Shown in pieces: positions 15,096 through 22,845 of a DNA stretch of 37,690 nucleotides (within the stretch, counting starts at the first letter, position 1; each line of letters starts with the position of its first letter). A program made the translations under genes and the position numbers. The DNA is from Actinomycetes bacterium. GTDB lineage: Bacteria > Actinomycetota > Thermoleophilia > Solirubrobacterales > Solirubrobacteraceae. A model generated the notes under the pieces. It searched no databases. It saw only the letters and a list, made by a program, of their open reading frames with translations, and had not been told where the DNA came from. The stretch is taken from the NCBI GenBank assembly GCA_021792455.1, contig JAJYUP010000017.1, forward strand, positions 1-37,690, written 5' to 3'.

Positions 15096-16286
15096 CTACC
15101 CCACCTTCACGATCATCGCGTCACCCTGGCCGCCGCCGGAGCAGATCGCCGCGCAGCCGAGGCCGCCCCCCCGGCGGCGCAGCTCCAGCACGAGCGCGCC
15201 GATGATCCTCGCTCCGGAGGCGCCGATCGGGTGGCCGAGCGCGACGGCCCCGCCATTCACGTTCACCCGCTCCTCGTCGATGCCGAGCATCCTCATCGAG
15301 TTCAGCGTCACGGAGGCGAAGGCCTCGTTGATCTCCCACAGGTCGATGTCGGAGGGCTGCAGCCCCACCTTCTCCAACGCCCTCCTCGCCGCAGACGCTG
15401 GGGTCGTTGCCAGGTAGGCGAAGTCGTTCGCGCTCTGGGCGTGTGAGAGGATCTCCGCAAGCGGCTGCCTGCCGTTCGCCTCCGCCCACTCCTTCGAGGC
15501 GAGCACGAGCGCGCCAGCCCCGTCATTCACGCCTGGCGAGTTGCCGGCGGTGTGTGTGCCCTCCCTGCTCACAAGCCCTGGCAGCGCAGCCAGTCTCTCC
15601 AGAGAGGTGTCTCTGCGCGGACCCTCGTCCACCTCGACGAGATCGCCGCCGTCTCCGCGCTTGCCGCGGCCAGGCACCGAGACGGCAACGATCTCCTCGG
15701 CCATCCGCCCCTCATCGATCGCTGCAAGCGCCCGCTCGTGGGATCGCAGCGCCCAGCGGTCGAGGTCCGCCCGGCTCATCTCGAGCTCCTCGCCGACCTC
15801 CGTCGCCTCCACGAACATCTGCTTGCCGGAGAACGGGTTCGTCAAGCCGTCGTGAACCATCGCGTCGAGCACCTTCGCGTCGCCCATCCGGAAGCCGAAG
15901 CGCGCGCCGGGCAGCAGGTATGGGGCGTTCGACATCGACTCCATCCCGCCGCCGACAGCGACATCGATGTCGCCTGCGCGAATCGCCTGGTCGATCAGCA
16001 CGCAGGCGCGCAGTCCTGAGGCGCACACCTTGTTCACCGTCTCGGAGGAGACCTCCTTCGGGATGCCCGCGGCGATCTGAGCTTGGCGCGAGGGGACCTG
16101 TCCCTGGCCCGCCTGCAGGACCTGCCCCATCACGACGTGCTGCACCTGCTCAGGATCGACATCCGCCCGCTGCAGGGCAGCCTTCACCGCCACTCCGCCG
16201 AGCGCAACCGCGGACATGCTCGAGAGCGCCCCCCCAAGCTTCCCAATCGGCGTGCGTACAGCGCTCAGAACCACGGTCTCAGGCAT
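15096..16286 (-). CDS. Acetyl-CoA C-acetyltransferase (thiolase)
   Basis: 396 residues from the ATG at 16286 (MPETVVLSAVRTPIGK). Condenses or cleaves acetoacetyl-CoA/3-ketoacyl-CoA. The acyl-enzyme cysteine is in VNKVCASGLRA (residue about 88), GGMESMSNAPYLLPGARFG is family-typical, and the C-terminal catalytic His and Cys are in NVNGGAVALGHPIGASGARI and AAICSGGGQGDA. NEAFASVTL is the fourth conserved block. Typical of the AtoB/PhaA group. GGAAGGAG lies a little over ten bases before the ATG, and an in-frame ATG at 16316 would add ten residues. It begins a same-strand run that continues through HAD, the B12 subunit and etfBA, consistent with fatty-acid oxidation. The divergent neighbour is pepA. 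Confidence 0.95.
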   Translation of the reverse strand: MPETVVLSAVRTPIGKLGGALSSMSAVALGGVAVKAALQRADVDPEQVQHVVMGQVLQAGQGQVPSRQAQIAAGIPKEVSSETVNKVCASGLRACVLIDQAIRAGDIDVAVGGGMESMSNAPYLLPGARFGFRMGDAKVLDAMVHDGLTNPFSGKQMFVEATEVGEELEMSRADLDRWALRSHERALAAIDEGRMAEEIVAVSVPGRGKRGDGGDLVEVDEGPRRDTSLERLAALPGLVSREGTHTAGNSPGVNDGAGALVLASKEWAEANGRQPLAEILSHAQSANDFAYLATTPASAARRALEKVGLQPSDIDLWEINEAFASVTLNSMRMLGIDEERVNVNGGAVALGHPIGASGARIIGALVLELRRRGGGLGCAAICSGGGQGDAMIVKVG

Positions 16287-16332
16287 TTTGCGCGACCACT
16301 CTCCTTCCTCGATCATCAGGCGACGGCATGCA

Positions 16333-16353
16333 ATGCTACTGAGCAGGTATCTT
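16333..16353. promoter_or_regulatory. Divergent -10-like elements between thiolase and pepA
   Basis: Minus strand TAGCAT (16333-16338) would serve the thiolase with a leader of about 40 bases that includes a Shine-Dalgarno. Plus strand TATCTT (16348-16353) ends ten bases before the pepA ATG, which has no Shine-Dalgarno. The two hexamers are nine bases apart. No good -35 is visible for either. Confidence 0.4.
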
Positions 16354-16363
16354 CGCTTCTGCG

Positions 16364-17980
16364 ATGGAAGCGATGTTCTCCGGAGACAGCCCGCTCAGCA
16401 CAGACGCCGAGGCGATCGTCGTCGGCCTCTGCTCTGGAGAGGATCCGCCTCAGGATCTGCCAGATCAGCTGCGGAGCCTCATCGGCTCTCGCGGCGTCAG
16501 CGCGACGTTCAAGTCACTCGCCTCCACGCACGCCGCTGGCCGGTGGTGGGTGCTCATCGGCCTAGGCGATCGCGAAGAGCTCACCCCTGAGCGCGCAAGG
16601 ACGGCCGCTGCCCTTGCGCGTGCCCGCGCCAAGGAGCTGTCCGCCGCCTCGATGTGCTGGCAGATCCCACTCGGCGGCGAGAACGCCGCACCAGCACATC
16701 GCGACGCAGAGCAGGGCGACGCAGAGCAGGGCGACGCAGAGCAGGGCGACGCAGAGCAGGGCGACGCAGCGCACGGTGGCGCAGCGCACGGTGGCGCGGC
16801 GAAGATCGCCGAGGCGATCGTAGAGGGCACGATCCTCGCTGACTACCGCTTCGATCGCTTCAAGTCCTCCAGCTCTCGCGGCGAGCCTCAACCCTCCCAG
16901 CACCAGCTCGAGCGCCTCATCCTCTGCGGCCCGAACGATCTCTCCGAGGCCATCGCGCAGGCGGCGACTGTCGCCGAGGCCGTCAACGTCGCGCGCGACC
17001 TCCAGAACCGCCCCGGCAACGATCTCACCCCGAGCGCGCTCGCCGAGCACGCCCGCTCTCTCGCAGCTCGCCATCCGCACCTCCAAGTGCAGGTCGAGGG
17101 CCGTGCTGGGATCATTGCACGCTCGATGGGCGCCTTCTCAGCGGTTGCCCAGGGCAGCGCCCAGGAGCCTGCTCTCATCACCCTCCGCTACGAGCCGCCG
17201 GGACTCGCCGCCGCTCGCCAGCCGCTGCTCGCGTTCGTAGGCAAGGCCGTCACCTTCGACAGCGGCGGGATCTCGCTCAAGCCGGGGGCGAAGATGTCGG
17301 AGATGAAGTTCGACATGTCCGGCGGGGCCGCTGTGCTGCAGGCGCTCGACGCGATCGCCGCGCTGGACCTGCCCATCAGGCTGCTTGGCGTCGTGGGCGC
17401 GACGGAGAACCTCCCCAGCGGCAGCGCCGTCAAGCCCGGTGACATCGTCACCGCCGCCAATGGCAAGACGATCGAGATCAACAACACCGACGCGGAGGGG
17501 CGGCTCGTGCTCGCCGACTGCCTCTGCCACGCCGTTGATCTCGGTGCCGAGGCGATCGTCGACCTCGCCACCCTCACGGGCGCCGTCCTCGTTGCGCTTG
17601 GAAGCACCTACGCAGGTCTCATCAGCAACGACGACGAGCTCGCCTCGCAGGTCGCGGCGGCTGGGGAGCGCTGCGGGGAGATCGTCTGGCGCCTGCCGAT
17701 GCATGAGGAGTACGACGAGCAGATAAAGGGCACCTACGCCGACCTCGACAACGCCCCTGAGGCGAGGAGGGCGGGCACGATCATTGGCGGAAGCTTCCTC
17801 GCAAGCTTCGTCTCCCAGACGCCTTGGGCACACCTCGACATCGCCGGCTCAGCCTGGGACCTCGGACGCGCCTACGCACCCAAGCAGGCATCAGGGTACG
17901 GCGTGCGGCTGCTCGTTGAGCTCGCCCGCGCGCGGTGCGCGCGGAAGCCGACCGTGACAGAGAAGCGCGGACCCCGTTGA
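16364..17980 (+). CDS. pepA: Leucyl aminopeptidase, M17 family
   Basis: 538 residues, a little longer than the usual 490-510 because of an internal repeat. A cytosolic two-metal aminopeptidase. The catalytic domain starts near residue 220. Metal and catalytic residues are in VGKAVTFDSGGISLKPGAKM (Lys and Asp), MKFDMSGGAAV (Asp) and the signature NTDAEGRLVLADCL (Asp, Glu and the bicarbonate-site Arg). DLATLTGA and GSAWDLGRAY complete the fold. GKAV replaces the usual GKGV/GKGI. The N-terminal domain carries six 5-residue repeats (residues 114-143), in a linker region rather than the core. The C-terminus and stop lie in a direct repeat. Alternative start: ATG 16373. Confidence 0.95.
   Translation: MEAMFSGDSPLSTDAEAIVVGLCSGEDPPQDLPDQLRSLIGSRGVSATFKSLASTHAAGRWWVLIGLGDREELTPERARTAAALARARAKELSAASMCWQIPLGGENAAPAHRDAEQGDAEQGDAEQGDAEQGDAAHGGAAHGGAAKIAEAIVEGTILADYRFDRFKSSSSRGEPQPSQHQLERLILCGPNDLSEAIAQAATVAEAVNVARDLQNRPGNDLTPSALAEHARSLAARHPHLQVQVEGRAGIIARSMGAFSAVAQGSAQEPALITLRYEPPGLAAARQPLLAFVGKAVTFDSGGISLKPGAKMSEMKFDMSGGAAVLQALDAIAALDLPIRLLGVVGATENLPSGSAVKPGDIVTAANGKTIEINNTDAEGRLVLADCLCHAVDLGAEAIVDLATLTGAVLVALGSTYAGLISNDDELASQVAAAGERCGEIVWRLPMHEEYDEQIKGTYADLDNAPEARRAGTIIGGSFLASFVSQTPWAHLDIAGSAWDLGRAYAPKQASGYGVRLLVELARARCARKPTVTEKRGPR
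16703..16792 (+). repeat. In-frame 15-bp tandem repeat x6 inside pepA
   Basis: The unit GACGCAGAGCAGGGC is repeated four times exactly or nearly so (16703-16762), then two diverged units follow. In frame it encodes DAEQG four times, then DAAHG and GAAHG. The array length is a whole number of codons so the frame is kept. Confidence 0.96.
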
Positions 17981-18003
17981 GCTCGCCCGCGCGCGGTGCG
18001 CGC
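17914..18003. repeat. 29-bp direct repeat containing the pepA stop codon
   Basis: Two copies of a 29-bp sequence beginning CGTTGAGCTCGCCCGCGCGC lie at 17914-17942 and 17975-18003, 61 bp apart. The first copy encodes part of the PepA C-terminus (VELARARCAR). The second is in another frame and supplies the TGA stop at 17978-17980. The duplication may therefore have shortened or replaced the original gene end. Confidence 0.93.
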
Positions 18004-18055
18004 ATCCGGGCTGGAGGCGATCTCGTGGGCTGCGCTCACCTCTCTTCTGCATTCG

Positions 18056-18173
18056 CCCTCTCTGCGCTGCACCGACGCCTCCTCTGCGGCAACCCTCTCT
18101 GCGCTGCACCGACGCCTCTTCTGCGGCGGCCCTCTCTGCGCTGCAGCAACGCCTCTTCTGCGGCGGCCCTCTC
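18056..18173. repeat. 37-bp tandem repeat x3 plus partial copy between pepA and the desaturase gene
   Basis: Units starting CCCTCTCTGCGCTGCA lie at 18056, 18093 and 18130, exactly 37 bp apart, with a truncated fourth at 18167. A degraded copy may precede them (18029-18055). There are no spacers between units, so this is not a CRISPR array. It occupies much of the 322-bp gap 17981-18302, which otherwise holds only the desaturase promoter region. Confidence 0.95.
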
Positions 18174-18267
18174 ATGCCGCGCATCGACATCGCTTCTCTG
18201 CCCGCCTTGCGGGGCGGGCGACGACAGCTGCCCGCCCGCGAGCGGCACTGGCGGCCGGCAGGCCCAG

Positions 18268-18273
18268 TAGGAT
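18268..18273 (+). promoter_or_regulatory. -10-like element for the desaturase gene
   Basis: TAGGAT lies 29 bases upstream of the proposed TTG start. It would give a leader of about 23 bases that includes a weak AGGA ribosome-binding site at a suitable distance. No clear -35. Confidence 0.35.
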
Positions 18274-18302
18274 CACCCAACACTCGAAGACAGGACGACA
18301 CA

Positions 18303-19355
18303 TTGGACGCGCTCCCCAGAGCCGCTGCACCCACTCGTCTCGCGAGCAACCGAGGGTGGCGGGAGATCCTCGCCCTCTACACCGAGCCGGACACTGGACG
18401 GATCGTCTTCTGCATCCTCACATCCGTCGTCTCCTATCTCGCGTTGCTCGCCGCGATGTACGTGCTGCTGCCGGTCTCATATCTGCTCGTGCTGCTTCTC
18501 GCCATCCCCGCCGGTGGCTGCCTCGTTCGCACCTACATCGTCTTTCACGACTGTGCGCATGGCAGCTTCCTCGCATCGAAGCGAGGCAATGAATGGCTTG
18601 GTGCGGCGTGCGCGCTGCTCGTCTTCACGCCGTTTCAGCGCTGGCGCCACCAGCATGCGATCCACCACGCGAGCTCTGGCGACCTCGACCGTCGGGGCAC
18701 CGGCGACGTCCCCACCCTCACGGTCGCCGAGTACCGCGCCCTGCCGCCGCGCCGCCGGCTCGCCTACCGCCTGTTCCGCAACCCCATCGTCATGTTCGGG
18801 CTCGGTCCGCTGTGGCTGCTCATCCAGCCGCGCTTCATATCGCGCAGCGCACGCCCTCGCATCCGCCGCAGCGTCTGGCTCACCAACGGGGTGCTCGCCG
18901 TCGCCATCGCCGGTCTGTGCGTGCTCGTCGGGTGGGAGGCTCTCATCGCCATCGAGCTCCCGCCCGTGCTCATCGCGGGGTCGGTCGGGATCTGGCTGTT
19001 CTACGTCCAGCACCAGTTCGAGGACGCCTACTGGCAGCGCTCGGCACAGTGGAGCTATGACGACGCCGCGCTCAGGGGAAGCTCATACCTGCACCTGCCA
19101 CGGGCGCTGCAGTTCTTCACCGGCAACATCGGGTTCCACCACGTGCATCACCTCTGCACGAAGATCCCCCACTACAACCTCCAGGCGGCGCACGACGCCC
19201 ATCCCGCGCTGCAGGCGGTGCCCACGCTCACACTCCTCGATGCGATGCGATGCGTCAAGCTCAAGCTTTGGGACGAGGAGCTTGGGCGCCTAGTCTCCTT
19301 CAAGCAGGCAGGCAACCCGACCGCCGCCTTCCCCGCCGCAGACGAGCAGCCGTGA
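18303..19355 (+). CDS. Membrane fatty-acid desaturase (acyl-lipid omega-6/delta-12 type)
   Basis: 350 residues from the TTG at 18303, chosen because an AGGA lies about 11 bases upstream and the longer frame from the ATG at 18174 starts inside the tandem repeat. A di-iron integral membrane enzyme that inserts a cis double bond into acyl chains. All three histidine boxes are present: HDCAH (about 82-86), HQHAIHH (about 116-122) and HHVHH in GNIGFHHVHHLCTKIPHYNL (near 280). Four hydrophobic segments flank them (SVVSYLALLAAMYVLLPV, LVLLLAIPAGG, and two between about 190 and 245). Box sequences resemble the DesA/FADS12 group. It is convergent with a CFA-synthase-like gene, which could act on the double bonds this enzyme makes. 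Confidence 0.92.
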   Translation: MDALPRAAAPTRLASNRGWREILALYTEPDTGRIVFCILTSVVSYLALLAAMYVLLPVSYLLVLLLAIPAGGCLVRTYIVFHDCAHGSFLASKRGNEWLGAACALLVFTPFQRWRHQHAIHHASSGDLDRRGTGDVPTLTVAEYRALPPRRRLAYRLFRNPIVMFGLGPLWLLIQPRFISRSARPRIRRSVWLTNGVLAVAIAGLCVLVGWEALIAIELPPVLIAGSVGIWLFYVQHQFEDAYWQRSAQWSYDDAALRGSSYLHLPRALQFFTGNIGFHHVHHLCTKIPHYNLQAAHDAHPALQAVPTLTLLDAMRCVKLKLWDEELGRLVSFKQAGNPTAAFPAADEQP

Positions 19356-19529
19356 GACATCACGCTCGCGGCCCCAGCTGCGACGCCGCCGCGCGCGAGC
19401 GGCAGTCAGGCACCGCCCCAGACAGCCCCACGTGCGGCGCCGCCCGCTGCCTGTCCTCGCCACCGCACGTCAGCAGCGGTCAGGCACCCTCGTCGCACTC
19501 GTCTGCGCGTTGATCGCCCCCGGAGACGC

Positions 19530-20429
19530 TCAGCGCTTTCTGAACACGAAGCGGAAGTGGTCGAGCAGCTCACGTTCGAAGCAGACGCTGTTCGCGCTCA
19601 CGCCGGAGGCGAACGCCAGTCGGAACTCGCGGCTTGCCAGGTAGCGCGGCAGAAGGCGCGCCTTCATCGCCGTCTTGCGCAGGCTCCGGTCGGCAAATCG
19701 GAGCCGCCACTGCCTTATCGTCTCGATGTAGTCGAGACGGCCGCTCGAGCTCTCCACCAGTGAGAAGTGCTCCGAGGCCGCATCGATCACCTGCTGCGAG
19801 CCAAACGGAAGGAAGGACCCTGGAAACTGGTGCTGCATCAGCGCCAGATACCAGCCGTTGGAGAAGCGCGGCGCGTCGATCGAGACCTCCTCGACTGGGA
19901 TCATGTTCTTCCCGAAGACCATCGTCTGCAGGTAGAAGCATCCGCCGACTGGCAGCACTGCGGCGGCCCGAGCGAAGACGTCCTCGTAGACGGCTGCCTG
20001 CCGTCCTTCGTAGTAGTCCTCTGGCGAGCAGAAGTGCTCGAAGGCGCCAAGGCTCGCGACAGCGTCGAATGTGCCGAAGGTGTCTCGGCGAAGTTGCCGC
20101 ACGTCCATCAGGTGCACGTCCAGGCCGTGACGCCGGCAGGATCGCGCCTGGGCAGAGGAGAGCGTCACCCCCACCCCCTCACCGCCGCGCGTGCGCACGA
20201 AGTGCAGCAGCGGACCCCAGCCGCAACCGAGGTCCAGGAGCCGCCTTCCCCGCCCGATCCCGACGCTGCTCGCGATGTACTCGTGCTTTGCCCGCTGAGC
20301 CTGCTCGAGCGTCAGCGAGAAGTCGCCGTCGTACTTCGCTCCGCTGAAGTCTGCGAGCTCGCCGAGACTCAGCCGAAAGATCTCGTCGATCAGCGAGTAG
20401 GTGAACTCGAGATCCTTCCGGTCCGCCAT
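19530..20429 (-). CDS. SAM-dependent methyltransferase of the cyclopropane-fatty-acid synthase family
   Basis: 299 residues from the ATG at 20429 (MADRKDLEFTYSLIDE); the frame upstream of this runs through a DNA repeat and is not considered coding. The SAM-binding motif is LLDLGCGWGPLLHFV, followed by GVGVTLSSAQARSC, the GxTLSxxQ block of CFA and mycolic-acid cyclopropane synthases, and SLGAFEHFCSPEDYYEG, which corresponds to the SxGMxEH region of that family with Ala in place of Met. KYDGDFSLTLEQAQRAKHEYI matches the substrate-entry helix. These enzymes methylate or cyclopropanate the double bond of unsaturated phospholipid acyl chains, or make mid-chain methyl branches. The product type cannot be predicted. 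The neighbouring desaturase is a natural partner. The 174-bp convergent gap has no clear terminator. Confidence 0.87.
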   Translation of the reverse strand: MADRKDLEFTYSLIDEIFRLSLGELADFSGAKYDGDFSLTLEQAQRAKHEYIASSVGIGRGRRLLDLGCGWGPLLHFVRTRGGEGVGVTLSSAQARSCRRHGLDVHLMDVRQLRRDTFGTFDAVASLGAFEHFCSPEDYYEGRQAAVYEDVFARAAAVLPVGGCFYLQTMVFGKNMIPVEEVSIDAPRFSNGWYLALMQHQFPGSFLPFGSQQVIDAASEHFSLVESSSGRLDYIETIRQWRLRFADRSLRKTAMKARLLPRYLASREFRLAFASGVSANSVCFERELLDHFRFVFRKR

Positions 20430-20488
20430 CGGCGCACGCCAGGCTACCTGTCCGCGCTTGCACTCGCGTTCTCCTCGACGGCTCCATT

Positions 20489-20650
20489 CCACCGCCGCCC
20501 GGCTTTCCCGCAGTGCCCCCGCCGGTTCGGGCCTCGTTTTCCGATCCGAGCTCCCCTCCACCGCCGCCCGGCTTTCCCGCAGTGCCCCCGCCGGTTCGGG
20601 CCTTGCTTTCCGATCCGAGCTCCCCTCCACCGCCGCCCGGCTTTCCCGCC
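20489..20650. repeat. 69-bp tandem repeat, 2.3 copies, upstream of the CFA-like gene
   Basis: Copies at 20489-20557 and 20558-20626 differ at only a couple of positions, and a third partial copy runs to about 20650. Each starts CCACCGCCGCCCGGCTTTCC. The unit is a multiple of three, and both strands stay open through it, which produces a false N-terminal extension on the CFA-like frame. It fills most of the 305-bp gap 20430-20734; no promoter was recognised there. Confidence 0.95.
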
Positions 20651-20734
20651 GTGCCTCGCCGTCCCTCACCGCCCTGCTCTCGCATCCACGGCCGCCGCTT
20701 CACACTGGACCGCCGTCGGCCCGGCCCGCCCCGC

Positions 20735-21655
20735 CTACTCCACGCGGCTGAACTCGATGATGCCTACGATCAGCATGCCGACGCCGAGGATCGCAACGAC
20801 ACCCGCCTCCAGCAGCCCAGGCACATGCCACCCCCACCACGTCACCCCTGGATCGAGCGCCCTCCGCGCCGCCTCGGAGATCTTCAGATGAGCGAACACG
20901 GCCCGGCGCATCGGATCGACTGCGTAGGTCAGCGGGTCGATCCTGTTCAGGATCGTCAACCACTGAGGCAGACCGGAGACTGGAAACAGCGCGCCGGAGA
21001 TGAAGTACATCGGCATGATCGCCATTTGGGTCAGCGCCATGAACGACTGCATCTGGGTCACCCTCGCGGCCGCCATCACGCCGAAGGCGGTGATCGAGAA
21101 GGCGAGCAGCAGCTGCAGGCCGAGGATCTCCAGGATCATCACTGGAACGTAGGGGACGCCGACGAGGCCCGCAATCGCGATCACGATCACACCCTGGAAG
21201 GCCGCGACCGTCGCGCCGCCGAGGCACTTGCCGAGCACGATCGAGCTGCGTCTCACCGGCGCCACCATCATCTCGCGCATGAACCCGAACTCACGGTCCC
21301 ACACGATCGACGCAGCGGAGAACATCGCTGTGAACATCACGGCCATGCACAGCACTCCTGGATAGACGAACGTCCGCAGATCGACGCCATGCGTGCCGGC
21401 GGACGCGATCGTCGACAGTCCCGTGCCGAGAATGAACAGGAACAGGAACGGCTGCACGAGCGAGGTCACTATCCGCAGCCGATCGCGCGAGAACCTGATC
21501 AGCTCTCGCCGCCAGACAACCCGGATTGCACGCAGCTCGCCACGGAGGCTGCGGCTTGGCAGCCGCACCGCCGCAATCTCATGACGGCCACGCGAAGGAG
21601 GGCTCGAGTCCCGGGGCGCGCTCGACTTCGGAGCTGAGCTGCTGCCGATTGCCAT
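20735..21655 (-). CDS. ABC-2 type transporter permease (DrrB-like)
   Basis: 306 residues from the ATG at 21655. A cytoplasmic N-terminus of about 50 residues is followed by six hydrophobic segments in the ABC-2 pattern. Family-typical stretches: WRRELIRFSRDRLRIVTSLVQPFLFLFILGTGL, FMREMMVAPVRRSSIVLGKCLGGATVA (coupling-helix region) and FPVSGLPQWLTILNRIDPLTYAVDPMRR. It works with the adjacent ATPase as an exporter; DrrAB-type pairs export drugs or lipids. It is 121 bp downstream of the ATPase gene, with a tandem repeat between. Confidence 0.92.
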   Translation of the reverse strand: MAIGSSSAPKSSAPRDSSPPSRGRHEIAAVRLPSRSLRGELRAIRVVWRRELIRFSRDRLRIVTSLVQPFLFLFILGTGLSTIASAGTHGVDLRTFVYPGVLCMAVMFTAMFSAASIVWDREFGFMREMMVAPVRRSSIVLGKCLGGATVAAFQGVIVIAIAGLVGVPYVPVMILEILGLQLLLAFSITAFGVMAAARVTQMQSFMALTQMAIMPMYFISGALFPVSGLPQWLTILNRIDPLTYAVDPMRRAVFAHLKISEAARRALDPGVTWWGWHVPGLLEAGVVAILGVGMLIVGIIEFSRVE

Positions 21656-21710
21656 CAACACCTCACCGCAGTCAACGCCTCGCCGCCATCAACGCACCAT
21701 CGCCATCGGC

Positions 21711-21782
21711 CCCCATCGTTCACCGGCATCGACGCCCCATCGTGCACCGCCATCGACGCCCCATCGTTCACGCTGCTCAATG
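21711..21782. repeat. 24-bp tandem repeat x3 overlapping the stop of the ABC ATPase gene
   Basis: Units starting CCCCATCGTTCACCG or CCCCATCGTGCACCG lie at 21711, 21735 and 21759, each 24 bp. The third copy, more diverged, contains the TGA of the ATPase gene (21777-21779). Looser related CATCAACG motifs continue towards the permease start. Confidence 0.85.
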
Positions 21783-22826
21783 CCTCATCAACCTCGCCAT
21801 CGTTCTCATCCTGTCAGTGCTCGAGGCCTCGGCGTCGCGGATCGTCGTGCCTGTGTAGGACATGAAGACGTCGTCGAGCGACGGACGCGAGACGCTCACT
21901 GTGCTGATCGGCAGCCCAAGCTCCGCGAACAGCCGCGGGACGAACTGCTCGCCTGAGGCGACACCGAAGGTGACGGCGCCTTCGGCCAGGCGCGCATCGA
22001 TGCCGAACTTCTGCCGCAGTGCGTCGATCGCCGCGTGCGGGTCGGCTGTCTGGATCTGCACGCGGTCCTTCCCGACGCTCTCCTTCAACGCAGCTGGGGT
22101 GTCCATCACGACGATCTCGCCGTGATCCATTATCGCGATGCGATCACAGTACTCCGCCTCGTCCATGTAGTGGGTCGTCAGGAATATCGTGATCTGCTCT
22201 TCGCGCTTCAGGCGCGTGATGTAGCTCCAGATCGAGCTTCTCGTCTGGGGATCGAGGCCGACGGTCGGCTCGTCGAGGAACAGCACGCGGGGCGAGTGCA
22301 GCAGGCCGCGCGCGATCTCCAGGCGTCTCTTCATCCCCCCGGAGAACGTGTTCACGAGGCTCTTGCGCCGCTCCCACAGTTCCACCATCTCCAGCACCTG
22401 GCGAAGCCGCACCGCCACGCTTTGACGTGGCATCCCATAGAGCTCCGCGTGCAGATGGAGGTTCTGCTCCGCTGTCAGATAGCCGTCGAGCGTGCTGTCC
22501 TGGAAGACGAGGCCGATGTTGCGGCGGACCTCGTCGCGTTCGCCGACGACGTCGTGGCCGGCAACGAGCGCTCTGCCGCCGCTCGGCCTCACGAGCGTGC
22601 ACAGCATGTTGATCGTCGTCGACTTGCCGGCGCCGTTCGGGCCGAGGAAGCCGAAGGTCTCGTTTCGGTGCACGGCGAAGTCGATCCCCCGCACCGCTTC
22701 CAACTCGCCGTAGCGCTTGCTCAATCCGACGACGCTCACCGCGTCGCCCTCACTGGCCGGCGCCTGTGCTCTCGCGTCGAGATCAGGCCGCAGGTCAACC
22801 CCGTCGATCGCCTGGTCCGCTCCCAT
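21777..22826 (-). CDS. ABC transporter ATP-binding protein (DrrA-like)
   Basis: 349 residues from the ATG at 22826 (22832 also possible). Walker A is LGPNGAGKSTTINML, the Q-loop is in GLVFQDSTLD, the ABC signature is NTFSGGMKRRLEIARGLL, Walker B is VLFLDEPTVGLDPQ, and the switch His is in FLTTHYMDEAEYCDRIAIMDHG. The C-terminal part (SVSRPSLDDVFMSYTG) is the DrrA-type regulatory domain of drug/lipid exporters. It starts 19 bases after the padR stop and is followed by its permease gene, so padR-ATPase-permease is one operon. Confidence 0.95.
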   Translation of the reverse strand: MGADQAIDGVDLRPDLDARAQAPASEGDAVSVVGLSKRYGELEAVRGIDFAVHRNETFGFLGPNGAGKSTTINMLCTLVRPSGGRALVAGHDVVGERDEVRRNIGLVFQDSTLDGYLTAEQNLHLHAELYGMPRQSVAVRLRQVLEMVELWERRKSLVNTFSGGMKRRLEIARGLLHSPRVLFLDEPTVGLDPQTRSSIWSYITRLKREEQITIFLTTHYMDEAEYCDRIAIMDHGEIVVMDTPAALKESVGKDRVQIQTADPHAAIDALRQKFGIDARLAEGAVTFGVASGEQFVPRLFAELGLPISTVSVSRPSLDDVFMSYTGTTIRDAEASSTDRMRTMARLMRH

Positions 22827-22845
22827 GCTCACACGCTACCGTCCC

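Noticed and set aside
18029-18173. 37-bp repeats as a CRISPR array
   Set aside because: The units are directly adjacent with no spacers, and no cas gene is nearby.
20430-20669. N-terminal extension of the CFA-like methyltransferase
   Set aside because: It consists of translated 69-bp tandem repeat; homology begins at the ATG at 20429.
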